Shown: piece after piece, positions 48,744 through 62,071 of the stretch | How the letters are laid out: each line of letters starts with the position of its first letter | Numbering within the stretch: position 1 is the stretch's first letter | NCBI RefSeq assembly: GCF_964355755.1 | Contig: NC_092672.1 | Span: 20,582,501 to 20,646,500 of the forward strand | Direction: 5' to 3' | Source of the DNA: Antedon mediterranea | Lineage: Eukaryota > Echinodermata > Crinoidea > Comatulida > Antedonidae | DNA length: 64,000 nt | Made by a program: the position numbers and the translations under genes | Notes under the pieces: model-generated | Databases searched by the model: none | The model's input: only the letters and a program-made list of their open reading frames with translations | Told to the model about the DNA's origin: nothing

Positions 48744-49525
48744 TAGGCCTACGCGTCCTCTAATACCATGATCATACTTACTCAAAGAGGTTTGGATACA
48801 GCGCCGATTAGTATAGTATCAATCCTCTTAAACTCTATATTAATATTATAGTAAAACACTCATATAAATAAAGTAACTCCGAATACTATGTAAAATCTAA
48901 GAGGAAATAAGACTCACCAGAGGTATTGAGAGCATGCACCGACTCTAGGAACAACGTACACCATTAACAATCAATTCACCCATCCATATAATGTTGTCAT
49001 TCTCTCGATTTAATATTCACTAATCTAAAAAGAACCAATATAATAAGTCACCGATTCCAGTGTGTGTACAATAACAATAGCAGCATACTAAACACAAATA
49101 GAACACAATTACCTTTATGTATGAATAACGTTTGATTTAGCACGCCGAGTTTCAGTTCTGAGAAAAGTCGAATAGGATATTTAAAGGATTTCCATAATCT
49201 TTAAATATAGCCATGGATTAATGAATGATAACCATGAATTATTACATATTTAAAATAGATTATGATTATTCCATAACTTACATGATATTAGTAGTATTTA
49301 ATCAACATAAGGGTAACACTATTAGTAAAACTAACCGGAACACTTCTACTGCAATAATTAAATATTGTAGGCATACTACGAGAAAATAGATGACGGACTT
49401 AAAGGGGTACTCCCTCTTTTCCACACGACCTCACCCCCACTACCCTGTAATTTTAATCAATTATTCTCATTCTGTTGTAGGCCTACAATTTTCATTTGTT
49501 TATACTTCACACATGTTTATATAAA
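48744..49525. other. No gene seen; two minus-strand donor-like sites
   Basis: On the minus strand, ctctg|gtgagtc (near 48918) and aaag|gtaattg (near 49112) look like donors of untranslated exons. They could belong to the cytokine-receptor gene downstream on that strand, with the Harbinger element in the intron, but nothing proves it. Confidence 0.3.
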
Positions 49526-49526
49526 C

Positions 49527-49620
49527 TTTGCGGTGCTGAGGACGATCAAGCATATTGATCGAAACGTCGAGAAACTCAACAGTTCTTTTCAGAACTAATA
49601 TACGTTGTGTCCCGCAAACT
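49527..49620 (+). ncRNA. Hammerhead-like fold of a Penelope-type remnant (candidate)
   Basis: The order tttgcgg, CTGAGGA (49536-49542), a hairpin gatcaa-gcata-ttgatc, GAAAC (49561-49565), a longer loop, then GTC and ccgcaaa (49611-49617) follows the type I hammerhead layout: stem I, CUGANGA, stem II, GAAA, stem III, NUH, stem I. Weak points are a C opposite C at the base of stem II, a two-base gap before CTGA, and a stem III made largely of wobble pairs. The string gatcgaaacgtcg is familiar from Penelope-like retroelements, which often carry such ribozymes. Confidence 0.3.
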
Positions 49621-49639
49621 TGATATCAACATTTTGCCA

Positions 49640-51331
49640 TGCAAACCTTTAAACAGTATATTCACACATGTTATTAAATCTCCATGTTCTTCGTTAAAGG
49701 CCTATATTAATATTATTATTATTATTACAATAATTTTTATACCTATTCCCCCGTTATTAAATGTATACCCTTTGTGAATTTTGTTGATCCGCTACTAAAA
49801 ACTAAGTTATGGATGAATTTGTATGAAACAAAAATATAATTGGAAACTTACATAAAGGTGGGAAAAAGATACCAGATTTTATTTAAAACAACAAAACCTA
49901 ATGTTTGAAGCCGGTTTTTCACAAAGCGCTAATCAAAAGCGTCAACCTATACGCATGCATGACTCCATATTCCTCTTTCTGAGAAAAATCTCTATCTTTG
50001 AGTTTTTTCGTTTCAGCGAAATGGGTAAGTTTGAATTGTTATAATTATTTTTGCAAATGGAATGTAAAACAGTCTTTACTGCTAAAATGGCTGTTAAATG
50101 ACGAGGAAACAAAATCTTTATTACCAAAGTATGTTCAGAAAATATTCATCATGACAGCCGAAAATCAAATCATACACACTATTACCTGTGTATTGTTTTT
50201 TTTGCAAATATGTTAAAAGCATTAGCAAAAATCAAACAAAAATATGTTGGCATGTAGTGATGATATTATGAATATTTAGACATTAAATCACCACCAACCT
50301 TATCTTCTTTAAAACAATTATAAGAAATATCTAAACATTATGCTCCTATGGCATTTAGGGCCTATATCTTACTTTTGCTATTGATACTTAACTAAAAATT
50401 AGAAAGTATACTTTATGTTATCAACTTATGAAATGTCTTTTGAAAACCATAAAGCCCCTTCTTTTGGCTTAATTTGAGTACGGTATCCCTCAACAAATTC
50501 AAGATAAATTTGAACTAATACAATGTTCACATCTGTAACCAGGTTTGTATAGGTTTTTCTGGAAAATCTCCCAATATTTCACAGGGGTCCGAGAAAACAC
50601 ACTGACAAGAGGCCTGTTTTTTGTTACGGTTCCCGAGATTGTTACTGCGCGCGCATGTATTGCCCTGGTATTAAACTGACCAATCATAGTAATCAAAATA
50701 GTGAGCGACTATGAATAATAATGTGATTATAAACATAGAGAAATTAGTTATTTCTCCATGATAACATAAAATGTTGTGAAGAATAGGTATACAGTTTTAT
50801 TTACAGAGCACCAACCTATTGGGGGATTGAGCAATAGCTATCCTCCCCCCAATTCATACTTCCGACCAGCGACGAAACGCATTTTTGGTAATGGAAGCCG
50901 AAAACAGTCCTCCCACAAAGTCATCGAACCTATCCTTTTCTAGACGTAGGTTTAGGCCTAAATTGATAAAAGGAGAAAAAAAATCTTACCAGATATGTTA
51001 GGTCTATATCATCAATATAATGCAGGAATAAATAGGTATATGTGTTTATAGATCAGATCATTGTACTTGGTGCAATGAACTGGATAGAATCAGAAATAAA
51101 GGTATAGTAGGACACGCACAATACAATTGTATCATGGCCAATTCGACGTAACAGGATATAAAGGTATACAAAATCAGCGTGTGGAATTCAGTATCTGAAC
51201 ACCAATATTGCGAAGGAAACGTGGGCGGTTAAAAGTGCTTGAAATATACCAGGCATTATTGTATAGAAACATTAAAAAAACACGCAAGTTATACATTCGC
51301 AACTTGGTGTGTTGTGCGCTACTTTTTAAAA
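49640..51331. other. No gene seen
   Basis: AT-rich; a short (att)n run at about 49708-49725. The GC-richer patch at 50570-50680 has an open minus-strand frame but no resemblance to a family. An acceptor and a donor flank 8 bases at 50017-50024, which I do not trust. Confidence 0.45.
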
Positions 51332-51501
51332 TTAAGACATAGTCCCAGTTTACACTTCATTAGGACATAGTCCCAGTTTACACTTCATTAAGCCATAGTC
51401 CCAGTTTACACTTCATTAAGACATAGTCCCAGTTTACACTTCATTAAGACATAGTCCCAGTTTACACTTCATTAAGACATAGTCCCAGTTTACATTTCAT
51501 T
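51332..51501. repeat. 27-28-bp tandem repeat, six copies
   Basis: Unit gacatagtcccagtttacac followed by ttcattaa, nearly identical between copies. Confidence 0.9.
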
Positions 51502-52110
51502 TTGTTTTTTAGGTCCTTTTCATTTTCATCTATTATTTTCTTTGAACATATTTGTATAAATAAACTCCGAATACTTGATTATGATCAAATAATTTTCAAA
51601 CATTTAATTATGACTTCCCTCTCATTATATGGATATTGGTTGTTTTATATACTATTACGTTATTTAGGCCTATACATAATCCGTACATTGTTTTTTTTTT
51701 GTATTTTAACCTATGTACATATTTTTATGACGAATAAACTTGAATTGGAGATACTTCTTATAAATTGTAAGATGATCCAAGAGAAGGCTTAAGAGTAACG
51801 ATTATTTGTTTTAATAAGTCGAGACCCTTTTCTGTTACAAACTTGTGGTGGAGGGAAGATTCCCGAAAGTCCATCTAAGTAAGCTTGGAAAATGTACAGG
51901 ACACTGACCAGCAACGGTTATCCAGAAAAGAACAACTCAGCGTATTCGAGTATATGAACTGGGACGGAAAAACAGAAATAAATAATACGAAATGTTTAAG
52001 TGCTTAGAAGCATTGTACAATAAGCGCTTTGTACGAACGAATATTATTATTAAGAGAGAAAAAATACATATAGAAAAGCAAAGCACTGAATTGTCATCAT
52101 ATCATTGCTT
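51502..52110. other. No gene seen
   Basis: An open frame of 96 codons starts here but is AT-rich and low in complexity, with no domain or splice support. A LINE-like end motif (gacgaataaacttgaattgg) is at 51728-51747. Confidence 0.4.
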
Positions 52111-52118
52111 TCTTCTAT

Positions 52119-52213
52119 AACAATTAATGTTATATGAACTGAGACGTACCACCAGGTGCACAATATAACAATTAATGTTACATGAACTGAGACGTACCAC
52201 CAGGTGCACAATA
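52119..52213. repeat. Tandem duplication of about 47 bp
   Basis: Two copies of the stretch from aacaattaatgtta to caccaggtgcacaata, differing at one base. Confidence 0.8.
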
Positions 52214-53042
52214 GAAATGTATGTTTATACAGAATGTGTTTATAGATTTAAAAAAGTACAATGACTTCCGTGTTTAACAATGAGAAATTATGATGAAACT
52301 AATTAATAAATACTTGAACCACGAAGGATAGAATACAAGTGATACAAACTAAAATGATAAAACAACAAAATAGTATTAATGATTTTGTTGTTGTTGCTTT
52401 TATATATTTTTGTAAATGCAACATTGTACTTATGTTTTTAATGATGTTTATGCGATTTTCGTGTTTTATTAACTTATCCCTTTTTTATTTGTTTTAGTTT
52501 AGGTTTTTAGTTCGTTAGTGCCATAATGTGTTACCATACCAAAGATGAAGTATTAAAACAAATAGATAAACAAACGGGTTCTACATCATCAGGGTTCACA
52601 AGTCAAAAATACACATTTTTTTCAATAATAATATTAATGGGATATAAATACCATTTTTTCAACATTGATATTTCATTGTATATCAACTGTAGCTAATTCA
52701 ACGTCATGTGTATTTTTGCCGTCCTGTCTAGCAATAATAAGTTGCTTGATTGATGGTGTAAATATGAATAACATGCAGTTTTCATGTATATTCATTAGTC
52801 TTATTATTCATAACATGTCAAATATAGTTGTAATCATCTCAAACCTACTTATTTAAACAAGGCCTAGTAATAATGGCATTGGAACAAATACATCATTTCA
52901 ATATTCGCAGTATTTTATTGATTATTCCGCTATTCTATTCTACATTACAGACTTAACAACTTCATATTACGTCATAGTTGTTTGCCGTACTATGCCGTAC
53001 ATCAATTCATAATTATTCATTTTATTTGTGTCAATAAAAAGT
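52214..53042. other. No feature recognised
   Basis: AT-rich sequence before the satellite. No coding or structural signal that I can support. Confidence 0.5.
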
Positions 53043-56000
53043 CAGTGAGATTATTATACATCTCTCTGATAATAACAATACAAACGTGGTGAGATTATTA
53101 TACATCTCTCTGATAATAACAATACAAACGTGGTGAGATTATTATACATCTCTCTGATAATAACAATACAAACGTGGTGAGATTATTATACATCTCTCTG
53201 ATAATAACAATACAAACGTGGTGAGATTATTATACATCTCTCTGACAATAACAATACAAACGTGGTGAGATTGTTATACATCTCTCTGATATTAACAATA
53301 CAAACGTGGTGAGATTATTATACATCTCTCTAATAATAACAATACAAACGTGGTGAGATTATTATACATCTCTCTGATAATAACAATACAAACGTGGTGA
53401 GATTATTATACATCTCTCTGACAATAACAATACAAACGTGTTGAGATTATTATACATCTCTCTGATAATAACAATACAAACGTGGTGAGATTATTATACA
53501 TCTCTCTGATAATAACAATACATTTTTTTTTTTTTTTTCATTTCTTTATTCGAATTCATAAAATAACACAACATAAAAAAAATACAAAGAATGAATTCAG
53601 GGTAACACAAAAAAGTAACCAAAGGTCAAACTTATTTCCATTGTGGCCCTTAAGGATAAAAACACCATAAGAATAAACATTTACAATAAACAATAACACA
53701 TGTAGTAACAATATAAATATAAATTATAATCTTTCAAGCATAACCTCTTTGAGATGTTTACAAACGTGGTGAGATTATTATACATCTCTCTGACAATAAC
53801 AATACAAACGTAGTGAGATTATTATACATCTCTCTGACAATAACAATACAAACGTGGTGAGATTGTTATACATCTCTCTGATATTAACAATACAAACGTG
53901 GTGAGATTATTATACATCTCTCTGATAATAACAATACAAACGTGGTGAGATTATTATACATCTCTCTGATAATAACAATACAAACGTGGTGAGATTATTA
54001 TACATCTCTCTAATAATAACAATACAAACGTGGTGAGATTATTATACATCTCTCTGATAATAACAATACAAACGTGGTGAGATTATTATACATCTCTCTG
54101 ATAATAATAATACAAGCGTGGTGAGATTATTATACATCTCTCTGATAATAACAATACAAACGTGGTGAGATTATTATACATCTCTCTGACAATAACAATA
54201 CAAACGTGGTGAGATTATTATACATCTCTCTGATAATAACAATACAAACGTGGTGAGATTATTATACATCTCTCTGATAATAACAATACAAACGTGGTGA
54301 GATTATTATACATCTCTCTGATAATAACAATACAAACGTGGTGAGATTATTATACACCTCTCTGATAATAACAATACAAACGTGGTGAGATTATTATACA
54401 TCTCTGACAATAACAATACAAACGTGTTGAGATTATTATACATCTCTCTGATAATAACAATACAAACGTGGTGAGATTATTATACACCTCTCTGATAATA
54501 ACAATACAAACGTGGTGAGATTATTATACATCTCTGACAATAACAATACAAACATGGTGAGATTATTATACATCTCTCTGATAATAACAATACAAACGTG
54601 GTGAGATTATTATACATCTCTCTGATAATAACAATACAAACGTGGTGAGATTATCATACATCTCTTTGACAATAACAATACAAACGTGGTGAGATTATCA
54701 TACAGCTCTCTGATAATAACAATACAAACGTGGTGAGATTATTATACATCTCTCTGATAATAACAATACAAACGTGGTGAGATTATTATACATCTCTCTG
54801 ACAATAACAAAACAAACGTGGTGAGATTATTATACATCTCTCTGATAATAACAATACAAACGTGGTGAGATTATTATACATCTCTCTGACAATAAAAATA
54901 CAAACGTGGTGAGATTATTATACATCTCTCTGATAATAACAATACAAACGTGGTGAGATTATTATACATCTCTCTGATAATAACAATACAAACATGGTGA
55001 GATTATTATACATCTCTCTGATAATAACAATACAAACGTGGTGAGATTATTATACATCTCTCTGATAATAACAATACAAACGTGGTGAGATTATTATACA
55101 TCTCTCTGACAATAACAATACAAACGTGGTGAGATTATTATACATCTCTCTGATAATAACAATACAAACGTGGTGAGATTATTATACATCTCTCTGATAA
55201 TAACAATACAAACGTGGTGAGATTATTATACATCTCTCTGACAATAACAATACAAACGTGGTGAGATTATTATACATCTCTCTGACAATAACAATACAAA
55301 CGTGGTGAGATTATTATACATCTCTCTGATAATAACAATACAAACGTGGTGAGATTATTATACATCTCTCTGATAATAACAATACAAACGTGGTGAGATT
55401 ATTATACATCTCTCTGATAATAACAATACAAACGTGGTGAGATTATTATACATCTCTTTGATAATAACAATACAAACGTGGTGAGATTATTATACATCTC
55501 TCTGACAATAACCATACAAACGTGGTGAGATTATTATACATCTCTCTGATAATAACAATACAAACGTGGTGAGATTATTATACATCTCTCTGACAATAAC
55601 AATACAAACGTGGTGAGATTATTATACATCTCTGATAATAACAATACAAACGTGGTGAGATTATTATACATCTCTCTGATAATAACAATACAAACGTGGT
55701 GAGATTATTATACATCTCTCTGATAATAACAATACAAACGTGGTGAGATTATTATACATCTCTCTGACAATAACAATACAAACGTGGTGAGATTATTATA
55801 CATCTCTCTGATAATAACAATACAAACGTGGTGAGATTATTATACATCTCTCTGATAATAACAATACAAACGTGGTGAGATTATTATACATCTCTCTGAC
55901 AATAACAATACAAACGTGGTGAGATTGTTATACATCTCTCTGATAATAACAATACAAACGTGGTGAGATTATTATACATCTCTCTGACAATAACAATACA

Positions 56001-57000
56001 AACGTGGTGAGATTATTATACATCTCTCTGATAATAACAATACAAACGTGGTGAGATTATTATACATCTCTCTGACAATAACAATACAAACGTGGTGAGA
56101 TTATTATACATCTCTCTGACAATAACAATACAAACGTGGTGAGATTATTATACATCTCTCTGACAATAACAGTACAAACGTGGTGAGATTATTATACATC
56201 TCTCTGATAATAACAATACAAACGTGGTGAGATTATTATACATCTCTCTGACAATAACAGTACAAACGTGGTGAGATTATTATACATCTCTCTGACAATA
56301 ACAGTACAAACGTGGTGAGATTATTATACATCTCTCTGATAATAACAATACAAACGTGGTGAGATTATTATACATCTCTCTGATAATAACAATACAAACG
56401 TGGTGAGATTATTATACATCTCTCTGATAATAACAATACAAACGTCGTGAGATTATCATACATCTCTGATAATAACAATACAAACGTGGTGAGATTATTA
56501 TACATCTCTCTGATAATAACAATACAAACGTGGTGAGATTATTATACATCTCTCTAATAATAACAATACAAACGTGGTGAGATTATTATACATCTCTCTG
56601 ATAATAACAATACAAACGTGGTGAGATTATTATACATCTCTCTGATAATAACAATACAAACGTCGTGAGATTATTATACATCTCTGATAATAACAATACA
56701 AACGTGGTGAGATTATTATACATCTCTCTGATAATAACAATACAAACGTGGTGAGATTATTATACATCTCTCTGATAATAACAATACAAACATGGTGAGA
56801 TTATTATACATCTCTCTGATAATAACAATACAAACGTGGTGAGATTATTATACATCTCTCTGATAATAATAATACAAGCGTGGTGAGATTATTATACATC
56901 TCTCTGATAATAACAATACAAACGTGGTGAGATTATTATACATCTCTCTGACAATAACAATACAAACGTGGTTAGATTATTATACATCTCTCTGACAATA
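53043..57000. repeat. 44-bp satellite, about 84 copies
   Basis: Unit gtggtgagattattatacat followed by ctctctgataataacaatac and aaac. Variants include gacaataac, gtgttgag, cacctctc and a deletion of one tc. Blocks with the same variant series recur, for example cacctctc followed by the tc deletion at about 54355-54420 and again at about 54485-54545, which shows local amplification of multimers. A retroposon interrupts it at 53523-53758. Confidence 0.95.
53523..53758 (-). mobile_element. 5'-truncated LINE 3' end inserted in the satellite
   Basis: The plus strand begins with an 18-base T run; the complement ends gaattcgaataaagaaatg and a poly-A. The words ccttaagggccacaatgg and aataagtttgacctttgg are those of a LINE 3' untranslated region. 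The satellite unit is split at this point and taca lies on both sides (53519-53522, 53759-53762) as a short target duplication. Confidence 0.75.
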
Positions 57001-57693
57001 AATCATATTTATTTATCTAACTTTGTTTTACAAGGGTAGCTCAGCTGTACTACAACAGAAAGCTGACTTGAAGGGAAAACAATACAAGTTAAAATTCTCA
57101 AAGATTAAAATCCCTTAATATAGGCCAAATCTTTTAAATCTATGAAAACTAATGTTTAATTAATTTTTATTTTAAACTATAATTAATTCAAAACACTTTT
57201 ATAAATAAATATATGAGTAAATTCATATAATATTAATAATTCAAATTAATTAATACCAAAAATGAAACATAGAAATCTAATTCGATTCATGTCCGAGAAC
57301 AAATAATCTGTTGTATCACTGAACTTTAAATAATGAATTAACACACAATGTGTTGAGATGTATTCGCTGAATCATACTTGGCAATCGTAAACTCGATGAT
57401 TCTTTACCGAGAATAAACAGCATGTTTACATAGTTTAGCAAATTCAATCATTAGACTTGCCCAAGTCTGTACTTATTGTCTTTTTTATGCTATGTCCAGG
57501 CAGTCTAACAACAGGATGCAAAAACAAAATACATATGTGCCAAAATACTATCTAATAAATTATTAAGTTGATCCACAGTTTATAGCGTAGACTATTATCA
57601 TGATCTACCATCATAACATTAGTACGAAAGAGAAAACATGTTGTATGATCATAGATCATGATCTATTATGCTATAATAATATTCTATTGAAAC
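57001..57693. other. Spacer between two satellites with a probable LINE/SINE tail
   Basis: At 57003-57110 the plus strand reads catatttatttatctaactt, then gtagctcagctgtacta; the complement looks like a LINE end with aataaataaatatg. At 57493-57520 gtccaggcagtctaacaaca is shared with the far side of the next satellite (61939). Confidence 0.45.
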
Positions 57694-57736
57694 CATGGAG
57701 GTATAAAAATATTTATTCTATTTTTATACCTCCATG
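57694..57736. repeat. Perfect 17-bp hairpin at the border of the 26-bp satellite
   Basis: catggaggtataaaaat (57694-57710) and its exact complement (57720-57736) enclose a 9-base loop. It ends five bases before the first satellite unit. Confidence 0.8.
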
Positions 57737-57740
57737 ATTG

Positions 57741-60700
57741 AAACTACACATTTACATAGTTGACATAAACTACACCTTTACATAGTTGGCATAAACTACA
57801 CCTTTACATAGTTGGTATAAACTACACCTTTACATAGTTGGCATAAACTACACCTTTACATAGTTGACATAAACTACACCTCTACATACTTGGCATAAAC
57901 CACACCTTTACATACTTGGCATAAACTACAACACCTTTACATAGTTGGCATAAACTACATCTTTACATAGTTGGCATAAACTACACCTTTACATAGTTGA
58001 CATAAACTACACCTTTACATAGTTGGTATAAACTACACCTTTACATAGTTGGCATAAACTACACCTTTACATAGTTGACATAAACTACACCTTTACATAG
58101 TTGGCATAAACTACACCTTTACATAGTTGGTATAAACTACACCTTTACATAGTTGGCATAAACTACACCTTTACATAGTTGGCATAAACTACACCTTTAC
58201 ATAGTTGGCATAAACTACACCTTTACATAGTTGGTATAAACTACACCTTTACATAGTTTGCATAAACTACACCTTTACATAGTTGGCATAAACTACACCT
58301 TTACATAGTTGGCATAAACTACACCTTTACATAGTTGGCATAAACTACACCTTTACATAGTTGGCATAAACTACACCTTTACATAGTTGGCATAAACTAC
58401 ACCTTTACATAGTTGGTATAAACTACACCTTTACATAGTTTGCATAAACTACACCTTTACATAGTTGGCATAAACTACATCTTTACATAGTTGGCATAAA
58501 CTACACCTTTACATAGTTGGCATAAACTACACCTTTACATAGTTGGCATAAACTACACCTTTACATAGTTGGCATAAACTACACCTTTACATAGTTGGCA
58601 TAAACTACACCTTTACATAGTTGGCATAAACTACACCTTTACATAGTTGGCATAAACTACACCTTTACATAGTTGGCATAAACTACACCTTTACATAGTT
58701 GGTATAAACTACACCTTTACATAGTTGGCATAAACTACACCTTTACATAGTTGGCATAAACTACACTTTTACATAGTTGACATAAACTACACCTTTACTT
58801 AGTTGACATAAACTACACCTTTACATAGTTGGCATAAACTACACCTTTACATAATTGGCATAAACTACACGTTTACATAGTTGGCATAAACTACACGTTT
58901 ACATAGTTGGCATAAACTACACCTTTACATAGTTGGCATAAACTACACCTTTACATAGTTGACATAAACTACACCTTTACATAGTTGACATAAACTACAC
59001 CTTTACATAGTTGGCATAAACTACACCTTTACATAGTTGGCATAAACTACACCTATACATTGTTGGCATGAAATACACCTTTACATAGTTGGTATAAACT
59101 ACACCTTTACATAGTTGGCATAAACTACACCTTTACATAGTTGGCATAAACTACACCTTTACATAGTTGGCATAAACTACACCTTTACATAGTTGGTATA
59201 AACTACACCTTTACATAGTTTGCATAAACTACACCTTTACATAGTTGGCATAAACTACACCTTTACATAGTTGGCATAAACTACACCTTTACATAGTTGG
59301 CATAAACTACACCTTTACATAGTTGACATAAACTACACCTTTACATAGTTGGCATAAACTACACCTTTACATAGTTGGCATAAACTACACCTTTACATAG
59401 TTGGCATAAACTACACCTTTACATAGTTGGTATAAACTACGCCTTTACATAGTTGGCATAAACTACACCTTTACATAGTTGGCATAAACTACACCTTTAC
59501 ATAGTTGACATAAACTACACCTTTACATAGTTGGCATAAACTACACCTTTACATAGTTGGCATAAACTACACCTTTACATAGTTGGCATAAACTACACCT
59601 TTACATAGTTGGCATAAACTACACCTTTACATAGTTGGCATAAACTATACCTTTACATAGTTGGCATAAACTACACCTTTACATAGTTGGCATAAACTAC
59701 ACCTTTACATAGTTGGCATAAACTACACCTTTACATAGTTGACATAAACTACACCTTTACATAGTTGGCATAAACTACACCTTTACATAGTTGGTATAAA
59801 CTACACCTTTACATAGTTGGCATAAACTACACCTTTACATAGTTGACATAAACTACACCTTTACATAGTTGGCATAAACTACACCTTTACATAGTTGGCA
59901 TAAACTACACCTTTACATAGTTGGCATAAACTACACCTTTACATAGTTGGCATAAACTACACCTTTACATAGTTGGCATAAACTACACCTTTACATAGTT
60001 GACATAAACTACACCTTTACATAGTTGGCATAAACTACACCTTTACATAGTTGGCATAAACTACACCTTTACATAGTTGGCATAAACTACACCTTTACAT
60101 AGTTGGCATAAACTACACCTTTACATAGTTGACATAAACTACACCTTTACATAGTTGGCATAAACTACACCTTTACATAGTTGGCATAAACTACACCTTT
60201 ACATTGTTGACATAAACTACACCTTTACATAGTTGGCATAAACTACACCTTTACATAGTTGACATAAACTACACCTTTACATAGTTGACATAAACTACAC
60301 CATTACATTGTTGACATAAACTACACCTTTACATAGTTGGCATAAACTACACCTTTACATAGTTGGCATAAACTACACCTTTACATAGTTGGCATAAACT
60401 ACACCTTTACATAGTTGGCATAAACTACACCTTTACATAGTTGACATAAACTACACCTTTACATAGTTGGCATAAACTACACCTTTACATAGTTGGCATA
60501 AACTACACCTTTACATTGTTGACATAAACTACACCTTTACATAGTTGGCATAAACTACACCTTTACATAGTTGACATAAACTACACCTTTACATAGTTGA
60601 CATAAACTACACCATTACATTGTTGACATAAACTACACCTTTACATAGTTGGCATAAACTACACCTTTACATAGTTGGCATAAACTACACCTTTACATAG

Positions 60701-61540
60701 TTGGCATAAACTACACCTTTACATAGTTGGCATAAACTACACCTTTACATAGTTGACATAAACTACACCTTTACATAGTTGGCATAAACTACACCTTTAC
60801 ATAGTTGGCATAAACTACACCTTTACATTGTTGACATAAACTACACCTTTACATAGTTGGCATAAACTACACCTTTACATAGTTGACATAAACTACACCT
60901 TTACATAGTTGACATAAACTACACCATTACATTGTTGACATAAACTACACCTTTACATAGTTGGCATAAACTACACCTTTACATAGTTGGCATAAACTAC
61001 ACCTTTACATAGTTGGCATAAACTACACCTTTACATAGTTGACATAAACTACACCTTTACATAGTTGGCATAAACTACACCTTTACATAGTTGGCATAAA
61101 CTACACCTTTACATTGTTGACATAAACTACACCTTTACATAGTTGGCATAAACTACACCTTTACATAGTTGACATAAACTACACCTTTACATAGTTGACA
61201 TAAACTACACCATTACATTGTTGACATAAACTACACCTTTACATAGTTGGCATAAACTACACCTTTACATAGTTGGCATAAACTACACCTTTACATAGTT
61301 GGCATAAACTACACCTTTACATAGTTGACATAAACTACACCTTTACATAGTTGGCATAAACTACACCTTTACATAGTTGGCATAAACTACACCTTTACAT
61401 TGTTGACATAAACTACACCTTTACGTAGTTGACATAAACTACACCTTTACATAGTTGACATAAACTACACCTTGACATAGTTGACATAAACTACACCTTT
61501 ACATAGTTGGCATAAACTACACCTTTACATTGTTGACATT
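57741..61540. repeat. 26-bp satellite, about 146 copies, with a higher-order repeat
   Basis: Unit acacctttacatagttggca followed by taaact; the main variable position gives ggc, gac or ggt. Marker variants (acattgttgac; accattacattg) recur at 60201, 60513 and 60825 and at 60305, 60617 and 60929, each 312 bases or 12 units apart, then at 61111 and 61215 after 286 bases or 11 units. The right part of the array has therefore been amplified in blocks of 12 units. Confidence 0.95.
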
Positions 61541-62071
61541 AAAATAGCATACCAAGCATACAAACAATACAACAAACGGATACAAAATAAATGGCGTGAA
61601 CACAGGAATAAATGATAACTAATTTTAAACCAACCGACTCGATCTCTGTTGTAGTCACACATTCCTGACATAAAAAACCATTAAATATTAGGGTAAAAGG
61701 TGAAAATAATCATAATAACTTAACTATAGTATATATAATAATAACTGAAAAATATCGATAACTGAAAAGGTAACATACACTACTCCACACTAACATTTGC
61801 AAGCTAGCTCTGAGATTATAATTTAGTTTTTCCATGATCTTTATCAAGATTAAAATGGTATTGCTGAGGGAAAGTGTATAGTGTTTATGTGTACTGTTGC
61901 ATACAAAGTCACGTTAAATTAATAATGTTTCTCTCCTAAGTCCAGGCAATCTAACAACAGGATGCAGGATCTATTATGCTATAATAATAAATTAATAATG
62001 TTTCCCTCCGAAGTGCTATACTAGATCACGTTATACCCAGATATTTATAATTTATACTACACTCTAGATAG
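61541..62071. other. No gene seen; shares sequence with the left flank of the satellite
   Basis: gtccaggcaatctaacaaca at 61939 and ctattatgctataataata at about 61972 match sequence at 57493 and 57663, left of the satellite. Confidence 0.5.

Noticed and set aside
50017-50024. Possible 8-base microexon between a good acceptor and GTAAGT
   Set aside because: Such pairs occur by chance in AT-rich DNA and no gene surrounds it.
53043-61540. CRISPR-like arrays
   Set aside because: The repeats are directly adjacent with no unique spacers and the genome is eukaryotic; these are satellites.
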